A stretch of DNA of 64,000 bases, taken from assembly GCA_023374025.1 (NCBI GenBank), contig SIJG01000066.1, positions 496,001 through 560,000 on the forward strand. The letters are read 5' to 3'. Positions within the stretch are counted from its first letter, which is position 1. The number at the start of each line of letters is the position of its first letter. Origin of the DNA: Heterodera schachtii (taxonomy: Eukaryota > Nematoda > Chromadorea > Rhabditida > Heteroderidae). This document shows, in pieces, positions 23,754 through 35,585 of this stretch. The notes under the pieces are model-generated. The model made no database searches, was not told the DNA's origin, and saw only the letters and a program-made list of their open reading frames with translations. A program made the position numbers and the translations under genes.

Positions 23754-24165
23754 TGATATTTAAAAAAAAAACCCAAAAAGTTACCAAATATATTAATTTA
23801 TATTTACCAAGACCCAATCATTCATTTTCTGACCACCATTGATTGCCTAATTCCGAACCCCGGACTCAAACTCGAATATTTATACTGGGTTTGCTTCACA
23901 GCAGGAAAATTTTTTACTTTTGACAGGGTTTGTTCCAGATTTTAAACTTTTTTCTAAAAACATTTTACGGTACGACGCAAAAAAAAGAATAACGGGCGCG
24001 CGCCAAAACGGCCGCACCAAAAATGCCCGCCAAAATGCCGGTGCCAAAAAACCTTTCACCAAAATGACCCCGACCCCTTTCTATCACTTATTTTATGCTG
24101 CCATCAGGAATGAAAGAAAATGTATGTTTGAACCCGATTTTGGACATAGTCAAAAATGTCTGTAA

Positions 24166-25164
24166 GCGATTGGAAATGGTTACAGCAGCCATTCAAAAAC
24201 AAAGTAATGGCCAATTACCGACAGATCATTTTTGACTTTTTTAAATTTTTTATTTTTAAATTCTTTTTTTTCTTTTCTCTGGCTCCCTCCCCCGCCCGAG
24301 GCATACGACGCAGGGGTGGAGCGCGTTTCGCGGCATTTTTTTCCACGATTTGCGACCGCGGCAAATAGAACCTGCTATCCCCGACCACGGGATTGTTTAC
24401 GCGATCCGTGACAGCGGCAGTTTGAATCCGCAACCGCGGGATTTTCTGTCCACGCTCCACCCCTGCCTGGTACGACGGTAACAACAAATGGCCATTCGTG
24501 CATTTTAATCGCTTTTGGCCAATAACATGAATTTTGAAAAATAAAAATTTTGACCAACGATCCCGCAAACCTATTAATTGGCAATTTTATTTTAAATGTG
24601 TAAGTGTTAAACTGTGTGAGCCAATTTCACAAATAAACATCATCAAATTAAAATTTTCCCGTTGAAACCGCCGGTCTTCCACTCATTCAAATGTTTTCTT
24701 TGGAGGGGGGGGGGGGGGGGGGGGGGGGAGGCGGCCGTGTGACTGGGAATTTTTTTTAAATTTATTAAGAAATTTTTTTCCTTATTTACTGCACCTCTCA
24801 CAACCGACATTTTTCTTTCGACATCAGAAAATGTTTCCAAAAATTGGCGGGAGGGGGGGGGGGGGGTTACCGAATTCCCACAATAACAGTACTATAAAAT
24901 CATTTTTATGAGGCGTCAAAAATCTCAAAAATTTCCCCAACCCTCCTTTTTTTCTGTTACTCTCGACCATTGATTTTTCCATTAATTTTTCTCAACCAAA
25001 AGCATAATTAATAGGTTAATGGTGAAACTTTTACATGATGAAAAAAGGGTGAGAGAGATAATTAATTATCGCTTAATTAGGTGTCAAAAATTAATAAGAT
25101 CGATGACGTCATTTTTCAAAAAATGCTCATTTCTGCGTTCGTCCGCCCGCCAGTGCTCTTCTGC
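24166..25164. repeat. Source copy of the Pmp3 3'-flank duplication
   Basis: Colinear with 14,350-15,115 (see that entry). It differs by the MITE at 24,311-24,465 and by long poly-G runs (about 24,703-24,728 and 24,853-24,866). It holds the 3' flank of the Pmp3 gene. Confidence 0.75.
24311..24465. mobile_element. 155-bp MITE with CAGGGGTGGAGCG ends
   Basis: Inverted termini CAGGGGTGGAGCG / CGCTCCACCCCTG enclose a GC-rich body with gcgaccgcgg-like words. The flanks are atacgacg on the left and gtacgacg on the right, consistent with an 8-bp hAT duplication with one change, although four extra bases (cctg) lie at the right junction. The paralogous site at about 14,560 has one uninterrupted catacgacgg, an empty site. 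Confidence 0.8.
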
Positions 25165-26033
25165 TCAGGCATTTTTGCTGTACCCGGCGCCCTCCTTCTT
25201 CGGCCCGCTGAACATGTCGCTGAAGCAGTACCAAAAGGCGTGCACCATTCCAGGCACCCACAGGAAAAAGCTGAGCAAAGGGAGAAAAAAATGAAAAATG
25301 AAAAATTTGAATTTTTTTAATAAATTTAAAATTTTTGTGTGCCCAAATAAAATGGCAGAAATAAAAATTTAAGGAATCTCCGTTTTGTTATTGGTATACG
25401 AGATTGAAAAGCGTTTTTTAGTTTATTTTAAAATTGTGCCCTGATTAAAAAAGTAAGGATTTTTTTAAACGGAGGCAATGATTTTTAAAAATCCTAATTT
25501 TCTGATCAGTGGGAACGGAAAAAACGCATTTTTTACCCCAAAAAGACGTAAAAAGTGAGACAAAAAAATTTTCTCCATTCTGAAAATGGAAAAATTAACT
25601 TTCCAAAATGCCATTGTTTTCTTCCCCGCAGCCCCCGAGGGCATCACTCACCACAAAATGATGTTGTAAATGACATGCTCAGTGCACGCGTTCCCGTCGC
25701 GCAGATAGCCGCGGAAGAACACAGCCACGGGCTAAAAAATGGGGGAGGAAATTCATTAATTTAATTATTTGATTAATTATCGGTCGACAAAATGATGGCA
25801 TTTTACCGGCATGAAAAAGCAGCACCAAGTCTGAAAATGGAGCAAAATAAGATTACAACTCATCCTCCTCCCAAAAAAAAACCGACCATGACGGACAGCA
25901 AAATGAAGGCGCCGAATGAGAAGTTGGGCATGCCGACGGAGTAGGCCAATCCCTGCGAGGTTTGGTAGCCGAGGTCCCACAGAGTGCTCCACAACGAGTC
26001 GATGTTGTTGTAGTTGTTGCGCTTGGTTTCCAT
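25165..26033 (-). CDS. Pmp3/UPF0057 family small membrane protein
   Basis: Four exons (26033-25887, 25830-25807, 25731-25652, 25270-25165) total 357 nt, 118 aa, with GT-AG introns in phase. The C-terminal two thirds is the Pmp3 fold: a first membrane helix (FILLSVMTWCCFFMPPVAVF), a loop with FRGYLRDGNACTEH, and a second helix (NIILCFFLWVPGMVHAFWY). The PPVAVF and WVPGMVHAFW motifs match the family signature. Pmp3 proteins are two-helix proteolipids of the plasma membrane affecting membrane potential and salt stress. About 40 extra N-terminal residues (METKRNNYNNIDSLW...) exceed the usual 50-60 aa core. Its 3' end is duplicated at 14.35-15.1 kb. Confidence 0.9.
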
Positions 26034-28200
26034 GTTGCTTTTTGGCGATGGTTTTCAGTGAAAGATGAGAGTAAGCAAAAGTGAAAGAATGGCTTAAAAA
26101 TGAAAATTTTGCGCTAATTAGGGCAAATTTACGAAAAAAAAATATGAGACGAAAAGGGACAGAAAAAATTGGTTAGATGAAAATGGTATAGGAAAGATAA
26201 AAAGTGAATGATGACATTGAAAAGTTAGTATAATCCCCAGAAAGTGCTTTTTTCAGCCCCCACTAAAGATGGGCAAATTTTAAGAAAAACTGCAAATTTT
26301 GCGAGGTAATAAAAAAAATTTTGGAAAACGGAAAATTTGAAAAATGATTTAATGAAAATGAATTTTGGAAGGAAAGGAAACGATTTTGCATTGAATTTAG
26401 AAAAAGGAGACAGAAATTAATGAAAGAGTGACGGTTAAGTGAGTGAGCATTTAGAAAATTATCAACAAATGAATGAAGGGGGAGAAGGGGGGGGGAGGGA
26501 ATGGGTTCCACTCAAATGGTCCAACTTTGGAGGATGAAAAAAATGGACTGAATGACGAATGAATGCATTGGAGGGGGATATAAATGCCGGTCCGATCCCA
26601 CCCACAATTTGCGGGTTGGGGTGGGCTGATTTTGTGGTGGGCGGGAGGGGTCACTGCCATTTGTGTGGGTTGTCCCCCCTCCGCCCATTTGCCCGCCCCA
26701 TTCCCCCCCCCCCCCAAATTTTATCGTCGTCGGTTCTGTGCGTATTTTGCACCATATTTCCTTATCTTTTTATGCTGGTGCCGTCCCATGGCTTATCAGC
26801 AGCAGCAGGGCACAAGCATAAGCAGCACATAGTGCACATTTTGGGGTGGCAAAGAGTGGACGGACCGACCGACGCGGACGGGCGGAGGATCCACCGCCCA
26901 TCCCATCCCATTCCCTCGTCGTCCACTTTTAAGGGGATCGGTCGGGGGGGGGGGGGGGGTAGGGACGAAGTCGGCGTGCGAAAGGATGGCCCACAAATAT
27001 CGCTTCCCCCTCCCCCCCCCTAATTTGTTGTGATCAAATCAGCACAGCAACACGGGGGTTATCAGCAGCAAAAATAAAAATGCTGATGAATGGTGAGTAA
27101 ACGGGGTGGAAAGGGTTAATTATCACAGTTAATGAGTCCCTCCGTCCCCCCCCCCCTTTTTTCCCCACCGCCAATTTAATGGTGGGAAACGCCCTTTGGT
27201 TCGTTTGTTTGTTGTTGTGTGCCTTCGCCTCGTCAGTTGGACTCTTCCCCTTCCTCCCTCTTCTTTTTCTGTGTGTACATCGGGGTGATCTTTGACCCCA
27301 TCTGCTGCTTTTACTAATGTGTTGCTGTTTTGAATGTGGTCATTGGACTTACATTAAATGTGTATTATTTGGTATTTATTACACAAATGTATGTATTTCC
27401 CAATTTACTGAAGTGAATTTAATGAAAGTACAAAGTATGTGATGAAGAAAATGATGCATAAACGATCAAAATTTCAAAATTTTTGAAAAGGAATGTTGGG
27501 CAATAGGCGAATGAATGGTGCGCATACCGCACAACAGCAGGGACGGGGAGGGAAATTTCGGGGATTTTCGACGAAAACCCGAAAATTAAGTTGTTATAAA
27601 ATCGGGCTTATGAAAATTTGGATTTGGGTTCCGGATTTTTTGTGTGCCCTGGAATCACCCCTGGTATATTACAACATATGTATGAGGGTTAAGTTCGAGC
27701 CATGGGTGAGACGTCAACGACTGCGGTTTGAGATGAGCGGTGTTCACGATTCGCTGCAATTTTTTCTCGATTCGCGGCCTCAATAAAATTTCTGTCCCGT
27801 AAAGCAACCAAGTGCCCCCCCTCCCCGCCTAAGACAAAGGCACACCTTAATAAGCTTAAGAAACTCCTTAGCCAGACAAAATTATTGGCCGGGCAAATAT
27901 GTACCAAAAAATAGTAAATTTTTCTAAACATCTTTTTTAAAAAAACATTTTTTTGTTAGGTTGTCCAAAAGGGTACGCCAGACTTTCAGCATGAACATTT
28001 GTAGCCCCAGCCAAATCGGGATTTATGCCCGGACATTTGTGCCCCATTTCTTAACGACAATTTTCGGGATACTTGCGGTCGAAAAATTTGCGGACTTTTT
28101 GGGCCCAAGCCAAAATTGGAAAATTTGTGGCTTCGAGAAAATTCATACATATTATTCACCTTCGTCAAATCAAAATAAATAACAAACCCACACATTACTT
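26034..28200. other. Upstream region of Pmp3 gene; G/C-run rich, no gene
   Basis: AT-rich stretches alternate with purine/pyrimidine-rich DNA carrying G or C runs (about 26,488, 26,705, 26,945, 27,010, 27,145). Open frames here are low-complexity Pro/Gly/His-rich and lack splice or family support. The first few hundred bases probably hold the Pmp3 promoter. Confidence 0.5.
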
Positions 28201-28202
28201 CA

Positions 28203-28786
28203 TGGTTAGTGCATGGAAAATTGCAAAAAAGTCACAAAAATCACAAGTATAAAAAAGTCAAACAAAAGGCGACATGTAAGTTTGGGCACCAGCAGGGATG
28301 GGATGGGATTCCGAGGCCCAAATTTTCGGAACTCGGAATTCCGACCCCAAAAATATCGGAACTCGTATAAAATATAATAAATTTTTTAAATATTTTAACA
28401 GGCTAAATTTTAAAATTCTAAACCAAAGATTAAAAAATGAAAAGTGATTTCAAATATTTTCGGAATATTTGCTTGAAAAAATTATTTAGTGATTTCTTCA
28501 GAATATTTTTCATAATAATTCACATTGTTTTATGTACATTTAACCTATGTTTAAAACCTACAAATAATAGATTAATAATAAGTTGATGACTTCTTTTTCA
28601 TTTTCAAGCAAAAATATATTTTTTAAGCTCGTTTTTGGGTTTTTAAGAATGAAATATCAATGTAATACATCAATTTTTAATTTTTAAATTACTATAATAC
28701 TGCCCAAACTTCCCCTGCAATAAAAATGCATGTTAACAACTTCAAAACAAAGTATAGAAGCCTTTTAAGTAATATATTTTTACATT
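28203..28786. repeat. Word-repeat remnants, no gene
   Basis: Contains gcaaaaaagtcacaaaaatc words (28,220-28,260). A stretch with repeated ggaactcg/ggaattccg (28,290-28,365) is bounded by aagtttgggcaccag (28,278) and ctgcccaaacttcc (28,697), a weak inverted-repeat pair. Confidence 0.4.
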
Positions 28787-28982
28787 CATTGTCGATTTGC
28801 TATTGTAAATTTTAGGCTTTTTTGGCTACGTCGCCAAAAATGATCAGAAAAACAAAGTTCCAAAGGAAAAAATGCATTAAATTAATAATTTTTGCTGGTT
28901 TTTTCATTTGATCGATTTTTTCTGATCATTTTTGGCGCCGTAGCCAAAAAAGCCGAAAATTTACAATAGCAAATCGACAATG
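28787..28982. mobile_element. MITE with about 66-bp inverted termini
   Basis: The left arm cattgtcgatttgctattgt through tttttggctacgtcgccaaa and gatcagaaaaa is mirrored on the right with only a few changes. Total length is 196 bp. It would fold into one long hairpin. No target duplication is evident. Confidence 0.8.
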
Positions 28983-29440
28983 CTCTACACGATAAAAGCG
29001 GTTTAAAAGTGATTTGAACACATACAGATCGGAATGTTCCGTAAGTAAATTTTTGGCGCTAATCAAGAAAGTCTTTTACACCAACAACAAGGTGCAATAG
29101 AGCCAAAATGGGCGCATAGCAAAAAGAGCAAAAAATTCGCATAGTAAATAAAATTTTATGTTAATTGAATGAAAATTTAATTATGTGCGGGCGGATTTGT
29201 TTTACCGATGAATATTTGGGTAATGTATTTTTTCGAACCGCAAAATCGGATAGCAATTTCCAAAAATGGCCCTTGAAAACGTCGGATTGAAGCCCTAACC
29301 GTTTGTTTTTATATTTATGAAACATTTTATGTCCATAAAATCATCCACTAATAGAAAATTTTAATTGCGAAAATTAAGGGAAGGTAATTAATTCGTTGAC
29401 AAAGGACAAAGTCAGATTTTAAATAATAATAATAAACACA
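28983..29440. other. AT-rich DNA, no gene seen
   Basis: No feature supported by coding or repeat evidence. Confidence 0.5.
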
Positions 29441-29800
29441 CATATGTAGAGGCGAAGTGAGAAAAGCGCTGTTGCCCAATAAATTTCACTTTTTATTTTG
29501 ATTTTTTTTGTGCCCATTTAATTAATTCCCCCCCCCCCCCCCACGGGCCACTGATAAGCCGCGTCCAAAAAGCCTCATTAGCACAAAATTAACAGGTAAT
29601 ATGACATGACCAATCGCATGAACACAGAGAAGGATTTTTGGGCATGATGATCTGATGTTATTGACAAATGATAATGTGGTTATTATCAACGGCATAATCA
29701 ATTAGGGTCAAGCAACTTCGATTTTTTGTATATTTTTGCTGTTGTTTTTATAATGCATTTTTGTTTCTCCTACAAATGCATTTCTCGTGAACAACGCACA
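29441..29800. repeat. Solo copy of a segment found in the effector array units
   Basis: The sequence gtgagaaaagcgctgtt, the poly-C run, gggccactgataagccgcgt, and then gctgttgtttttataatgca and tttctcc.acaaatgcattt recur at 37,978-38,670, 42,125-42,817 and 46,245-46,389. Here a single AAATTAAC (29,586-29,593) marks the site where the array copies carry a 428-bp TIR element. This is therefore the uninterrupted form. Confidence 0.85.
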
Positions 29801-29869
29801 AATCGGCCGATGGGCAGAGCACAGAGTTCGGCAGAGACGGGCATTTTTAAGGGTGTTCGGCGCCGGCAT

Positions 29870-30180
29870 TTATATGCAAATCCAAGTTTTTTGATTATAA
29901 CTTTATTCATAACAATGAATCCCAATAATCTTAATATCAGCCCAAAGCTTAACATGTTTAGAAGTTGTTTCGACGCCACATTGATTGGTCATTAGACAAT
30001 CACCAAGAAAGTTATAATATGAAAATTGCAAAAAAAAAAAAAAAGTCGAAATTTCAAGTTTTCTCTTAATAACTTTTACATGCCTAGGAATTTTTTTGTT
30101 TTTATTTTTTGTTAGGCTAATATAATATGTCAAGAACTTCGAAAGATTCCAAGATTTTTGGATTTTGTTGACAAAAAAAA
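29870..30180. repeat. Degenerate 'ATAACTTT' foldback module
   Basis: The words ttgattataacttta, agcttaacatgtttagaag, ggctaatataatatgtcaag and cgaaagattccaagattttt recall the inner modules of the elements at 11.4-12.8 and 38.2-38.4 kb. It is probably an old insertion of that type. No ORF is supported. Confidence 0.4.
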
Positions 30181-30233
30181 AGTAAAGTCCAAAACCTGAA
30201 CACGAATTCGAGCAGAAAGCCATAATTCACAAC

Positions 30234-31545
30234 GGTGATGCGACATTTGCGGCGCTGACATTTGCGGCGCCCAGCCAAAGCGACACTTGCGGCGCTGACA
30301 TTTGCGGCGCCCAGCCAAAGCGACACTTGCGGCGCTGACATTTGCGGCGCCCAGCCAAAGCGACACTTGCGGCGCTGACATTTGCGGCGCCCAGCCAAAG
30401 CGACACTTGCGGCGCTGACATTTGCGGCGCCCAGCCAAAGCGACACTTGCGGCGCTGACATTTGCGGCGTGACACTTGCGGCGCCGACACTTGCGGCGAC
30501 GACACTTGCGGCGCCGACAGATGCGGCGCCCAGTCAAAGCGACACTTGCGGCGCAGACACTTGCGGCGCCCAGTCAAAATGACATTTGCGGCGCAGAATT
30601 AAATGACCCCAAAAATTGTTTAAACAATATTTTTGATTAAAAAACATTGGTTTAATCACACTTTCAATCCATTTCTTCAAAGCCTTTCATCTCTAGGCGG
30701 TACTGCAATGTATGAATGTGATTAATTATATATCATCATCGTTTTAGTTTTCCTTATTGTCAAAATCGATGACTAATCGACGAATCGCTTCATCATTTCG
30801 CAGATATTTTTTAAGCGAGGCCTTTCAACAATTCGATCAAAAATGTTTTAAAATTTACGTCTCTCATTATCGATTTTAACAATTATGGGTAGGAAATATG
30901 TAAATCGTAATTTCAGTACATTCGGGATCAAAAATCAGATTTTTATCATTTTTTGAGGCATATTTTTTCAAAAAACTTTTGGGAACTGGGGAAGAAGGTC
31001 CGGTGGTTCCGACAGGCGCCGCCGGGGGATCTTAAGAATTTCTAATGAATTTTGTTAGGAATAAACCAAATTTTTCAGAAATTTCCATCTTTTAGATGAA
31101 AATAAGGCCCTAGCCCCAAATCAGAACATTTCTTAGAAAGAAGAAATTTACCTTTTCTAAGATTTGGACCTTCCAAACCAGAACATATCTTAGAAATAAG
31201 GACATATAGAAACCTTGGATTAGGTTGAAGAATTATTGTTAGATGTATCATTGTTAAATAATAAACTATTAAAATAACAATCTGTTAACTTAAATAAATT
31301 GTTCAAATTTTTGGGGTCATTTAATTCTGCGCCGCAAATGTCATTTTGACTGGGCGCCGCAAATGTCTGCGCCGCAAGTGTCGCTTTGACTGGGAGCCGC
31401 ATGTGTCGGCGCCGCAAGTGTCGCGCCGCAAATATCGGCGCCGCAAATGTCCTCGCCGCAAGTGTCTGCGCCGCAAGTGTCGCTTTGATTGGGCGCCGCA
31501 AATGTCTGCGCCGCAAATGTCAGCGCCGCAAATGTCGGCCAATCA
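30234..31545. mobile_element. Foldback element with minisatellite arms, 9-bp target duplication
   Basis: A perfect 9-bp duplication ATTCACAAC flanks the element (30,225-30,233 and 31,546-31,554). Both ends are cgacatttgcggcgc-type repeats in opposite orientation. The inner arm ends match too: gaattaaatgaccccaaaaa at about 30,596, mirrored near 31,310. The left arm contains an exact 40-bp tandem array. The middle (30.64-31.29 kb) is unrelated AT-rich DNA with no transposase. A 9-bp duplication with long repetitive termini suggests a Mutator-like or foldback origin. Confidence 0.88.
30261..30460. repeat. 40-bp minisatellite, five units
   Basis: Unit tttgcggcgcccagccaaag plus cgacacttgcggcgctgaca repeats five times without a mismatch. 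It lies in the left arm of the foldback element; the right arm has only diverged partial units. Long open frames here are by-products of the repeat. Confidence 0.95.
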
Positions 31546-31563
31546 TTCACAACATACGCAACC

Positions 31564-32247
31564 GTGGTGAGACGAACCGAAAATAGTCTTAGTGTGGGCG
31601 AACCGAAAATGTCTCAGTAGGGGCGAACCGAAAAATAATCTCATTGGGCGAACCGAAAATAGTCTCAGTGTCAATAAAAATATTTAAATTTAATTATTTT
31701 AAAGCAATGTTTTTTTCAAATATGATAATAATGTTAAAAAATTTTAAAATAAAACAATAATGTAAGTCAGAGCTTTAACTTTTCTTCAATGTTTTTTCTT
31801 CATAGATTCTGCTCAAAATAAATGTTAACTTTCATACCATTAAAAAATGCAAATAATTTTTGAATTGTAACATTAGGAAAAAAAAGTATAGTGATGAAGT
31901 AAAATTTATAGGAAAAATGCATTAAACAAATGAAGAAGTTAAATTTACTAAAATTTTAGATGAAATTTCTGAAGAAAATTAGTAGATTTGTTTTTTTAAT
32001 GAAAAAACCTCTACAGTAGTAAGCTTACTCTATCAGTTTTTATTTTAATTTATTTTTTTTAAATAATTGTCTAATTAAAATTTATATTTTGCGTGACCGA
32101 ATTAAATTGTATAATTAAATTTAAATATTTTTATTGACACTGAGACTATTTTCGGTTCGCCCACACTGAGATTATTTTTCGGTTCGCCCTTACTGAGACA
32201 TTTTCGGTTCCCCCACACTGAGACTATTTTCGGTTCGACCTAGCACC
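31564..32247. mobile_element. Second foldback element with minisatellite arms
   Basis: Flanked by TACGCAAC on both sides (31,556-31,563 and 32,248-32,255). Each arm holds four variant units of cgaaccgaaaatagtctcag plus tgtggg, about 25-27 bp, in opposite orientations (31,572-31,680 and 32,130-32,240). The interior is AT-rich with no ORF. It begins 10 bp after the right duplication of the previous element, so the two were inserted almost side by side. Confidence 0.88.
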
Positions 32248-32559
32248 TACGCAACACTTCTTTCAACACAAAATAATATTTATGTCTTCCTTTAGTTTTA
32301 AGTATTTTTAGCTTATTTATTATTAATATTTTTGTGGCATTCATTTAAATTTATTAATTAAATTTTTCTTTTATTAATAAAAATATTTCTAGATTATAAC
32401 ATACAATGATTTTAATTAAGTGTTTGTTGTATAATACCTGGGGATAAATTTCACTTCACTGAATTCACTCAAAAATTGAAAGGAAGAATTGGTAAGCATT
32501 TCGACACCCTCTGACCTTTTTGTTGTTTTTTCTGGATAAGCTAAATGAGTTTAACTGAT

Positions 32560-33480
32560 TGAAGTTATGGCAACGAAACTCTCAGGCACATCGCCATCTG
32601 CACACAACTGAAAGCAAAAAAGTCCGAATTTGCCATCCAAGAATCCAAAAGAATGGTAAAAAATAAAATTAATAAAAATTTAGTAAAATCCAAAATTATA
32701 TTAATTGCCTAATTGTTTCCTATAGGAGAAATTTGGCACATGAACACAAAAATCATATTTTTCTGTATTACCAAATATTTAATGTGTAAGAAATCAGTTA
32801 AAAAGTCGGCATTTGGCTTTGAATGTCGGAGATTACTGAAGGGTCTTTTGTATCCCATTATTCCCAATAATTGCAGAATCCAACAATAACGCTTTTATTT
32901 CGGGAAAGCATACAATTCTTGGGACCCTCGGCGATTCGGTCTTGGGTCGGATGTGACAAAAAGTGATCGAGAGCAACACCCATGAGCGTAATTGAAAGGT
33001 CGGCGGAATCAAAGAACCGCTTAATTGATTGGGCTCAGAATAAGAAAAAGCGAGAAAAAGAATGAAAATAATTTGTAAATAATAGATAGATAAAATATTC
33101 ATTATTATTATTATTATCATGTTCGTATTTTAGCTCAATTTGCGTGTAATTTTTCTTGTAAAAGGCCACTGAAACGCATGATTTCAAATTATTGACTATT
33201 TAAAAGACTTATTCAAATGATGGACCAAATTAGCATACAATTTTGATCAGCTCTTCATGATGTGCTCCCGAATATCCGATCATTTTTGCAGCTTTTGTCA
33301 TTCAGCCATTCCCAGTCCCTTGTGCTCCTTTCCCGTGCCACTGATCGTGCCCGCAATGCCATCCTGGAATGGAAAAGCGCTGCTTTAAGCCATCGCTGAC
33401 GGGCGAAGCAGGCGCCCATCATTGTTTGATAACCCAAATAATGCACCCCGAAATAATGTCGGCGCTTAAAAATAAGCATG
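32560..33480 (-). pseudogene. Unrecognised exon-like segments
   Basis: Three minus-strand segments look coding but do not assemble into one clean model. The first is about 33,470-33,260 (GVHYLGYQTMMGACFARQRW, and after a ttccag acceptor DGIAGTISGTGKEHKGLGMA, then stop). The second is about 33,040-32,840 (QSIKRFFDSADLSITLMGVA, LDHFLSHPTQDRIAEGPKNC, ending CNYWE, then stop). The third is about 32,615-32,555 (LCADGDVPESFVAITSIS after a tttcag). I do not recognise the family. The tandem units further right kept the intron-like DNA at 33,041-33,220 but lost 33,221-33,576, so any gene here is absent from the array. Confidence 0.35.
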
Positions 33481-34056
33481 CAAAAAAAAGGAATTAACAA
33501 TTTTCAGTAGCAAAAATACATAATTTAAAAGATTTATTGCGAATTCAATCATTTTTTTCAAAAATGAGCAAAAACAAAAGATAATTTAAAGAACCCAATT
33601 TTTGATAATCATCCATTTTTAGGGGGATGTTTTTTTTTGAATTTTTATGTCGTTTCATAGAGGAGGTCTTTCCGTTCAATTGCGTTTTGTTATGGAAACT
33701 TCTTCCTGAAACAAGCACCAAAAATAATGGGTAAAAGGGAAAAGTAGTGTGGCGACTCACTGATTCGGCACAAGAAAAGTGCCGGGACCCATCGTAAAAT
33801 GTAGTAATTTGTTGGTGAAAATCTGTTAACAAATAGTACTCAAATTTAAAATTTTTCCCGGCGCCGCCAGCAACTCTTCAAAAAGTTTTTTGGAAAAAGC
33901 GCACCGAAAAACTTTTTTATTTATTTTTTAAATTTGGAATAGAATTTTCAAAATTATGATTTTTGACCACAAACGATGGTTTTTGTCGGCCAAATGCAGA
34001 TTTTGAAAATTTTCAGTTGACAGCCCTGGTTTTAGGCTTCTAGGTCCAACTTTTTC

Positions 34057-34451
34057 ATGCCAATGGAAATTATAAAACGTAAAAATAATTTATAAAAATA
34101 AAAATCAATAATTTACTGTAATACAACAGAGGCTTGAGCATGGCGAATTTTGTTGGGTGTGGTGATGCCAATTTAGCATATTATCCACGTAATTTATGTG
34201 GCATGACCATGCCCATTGCTTTACAAAGTGCATCCAAATGCCTTTCAATTGCATTCCCATGATTTTGCCTCCCCGTGGTGCCCACCATTGGCCACCAAAT
34301 ATTCATTCTATAGCCTATTGCAAAATTCATTAATGCTATTTCTTTCTCCTATTGTAAAGCACCCATTTCCATAGCTTTTCACACAGCTTTGGAGGATTTT
34401 GGCATCAATAATTAACCGAATTATAATGATTTTGCCGTTGGCAATATGCCA
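34057..34451 (+). promoter_or_regulatory. DOG-box-like ATGCCA cluster, copy 1
   Basis: Within 555 bp upstream of the start codon ATGCCA occurs at 34,057, 34,165 and 34,446 and its complement TGGCAT at 34,199 and 34,400. By base composition I would expect well under one. ATGCCA is the dorsal-gland box reported for Globodera effectors. Confidence 0.55.
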
Positions 34452-34611
34452 ATGCCCCGAATGGGGTGGGGCGGGATGTGTGAGGGAGAATGATTTTCTT
34501 GCGTTTGCTGTATTTATGTAATTTACAATGAAAATAGGGCCACGTCAGGCGAAAATTCATTGGCCTATAAATTGCCACTGAAGAAAGAAAAATATCATAA
34601 ATTTAAAAAAA

Positions 34612-35585
34612 ATGTTTTTTTCTTCAAAACCCATTCTTCTCCTTTTGCTGGTAATTGCATTTGACACTTTTACTTCGTCACACGCTACTGGAGAGGGTTT
34701 GTTTTAGAAAATGATAATAATTTTTTGTTTTTTTGGTCAGTAATTTTTTGAAATTTTATTCAAGGAAATGGAAATGCTGACAAAGCAGTAAAGAAGAAGT
34801 CCTCTTCAACTGGCAGAGTTGGAAATATGGCCAAAGGAGTTATTACTGGGGCATTGTTGGCTACGGCAGGGTCCCTTGCCCAAGTGGCAGATGCGCGACC
34901 CTTAGTGCAGACCAATCATGTTATTGCCACCCAGTCGGCGCCACCACCGCCATCCATCATAACGGTATAAACAAAATAAATGTGATTTAAGAATTCATTC
35001 TTTGGGATTTAGAAAAGTTAACCAAAAATAAAATTCCAAATTTGAAAACTAGGAATAATTTAGGAACTTACAAAAGTTCGTCGTCGCGATGCGACACGAA
35101 TTTAAGCATCAGGAATAATGAAATATATATTTTGAAAGAAATTTTTTCCCAATCCTAAGGCGCCTTCCATTCCAAAAATTCGTCGAAGAACCAATGTGGT
35201 GAGAAAAGATGCTGTGCAGGATCCAAATGCTTCGCCTACTGGCTTTCAAGTAGCGCCTCTGCCTCCCGGCGGCTTTAACCCCGACGCCCCTTGCGGTACA
35301 AATAGCGATGGTACGCCAATGGGTCCGTGTGGTTACGCCCCTCCTGGCACGACGGGCATGCCAGCAGATCAAGTGGTTCATGAGGACGAAGATAAGGTAA
35401 AAAATGATTTGATATTCTGAGAAAAAAGATTGATTCCTTTTCTATTTCTTTTTTTTTTTGCTGTAATTGGATTCTTTTTTCCTATGGTCCGAATTATTTT
35501 TTATATAAACTTTCTTTGGCATTTTTTTTTATTATTTTTTTAATTTTAGAATGCTGAAGGGAATAGGTATTTTCACTTATATTGA
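34612..35585 (+). CDS. Secreted Pro/Gly-rich effector-like protein, copy 1
   Basis: Exons 34612-34696, 34765-34964, 35160-35396 and 35550-35585 (GT-AG, in phase) encode 185 aa. Residues 1-24 (MFFSSKPILLLLLVIAFDTF...) are a clear signal peptide. A Lys/Ser-rich stretch (DKAVKKKSSS), a small hydrophobic segment (GVITGALLATAGSLAQVADA), ARPLVQTNHVIA and a Pro hinge (SAPPPPS) follow. Exon 3 encodes a basic turn (KIRRRTNVVRKD), then PLPPGGFNPDAPCG, MGPCGYAPPGTTGMPADQ and an acidic end (HEDEDK). The short last exon adds NAEGNRYFHLY. I infer a secreted plant-parasitism effector. PGGFNP resembles the PGGPDP core of CLE peptides, but the match is weak. Intron 3 lacks about 125 bp present in other copies. 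Confidence 0.85.

Noticed and set aside
14350..26033. CRISPR, operon or bacterial transfer signals
   Set aside because: Genes have several introns and animal families; no regular spacer array or polycistronic spacing is present.
26451..27023. ORFs of up to 154 codons with Pro/Gly runs
   Set aside because: They span G/C homopolymers and low-complexity DNA upstream of Pmp3; no family match or splice logic.
30117..30582. Long overlapping ORFs rich in CRRKC / GRRKCQ repeats
   Set aside because: All are translations of the 40-bp minisatellite, open in several frames on both strands, with no splice or start context.
35109..35381. Minus-strand 90-codon ORF repeated in every array copy
   Set aside because: It is the antisense of exon 3 of the secreted gene, whose sense frame has splice sites and homologues in diverged copies.
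34612..35585. Firm assignment of the secreted family to CLE peptides
   Set aside because: The conserved PPGGFNPDAP lacks the Pro-Asp pair and terminal His of CLE motifs; only architecture and PGGxxP agree.
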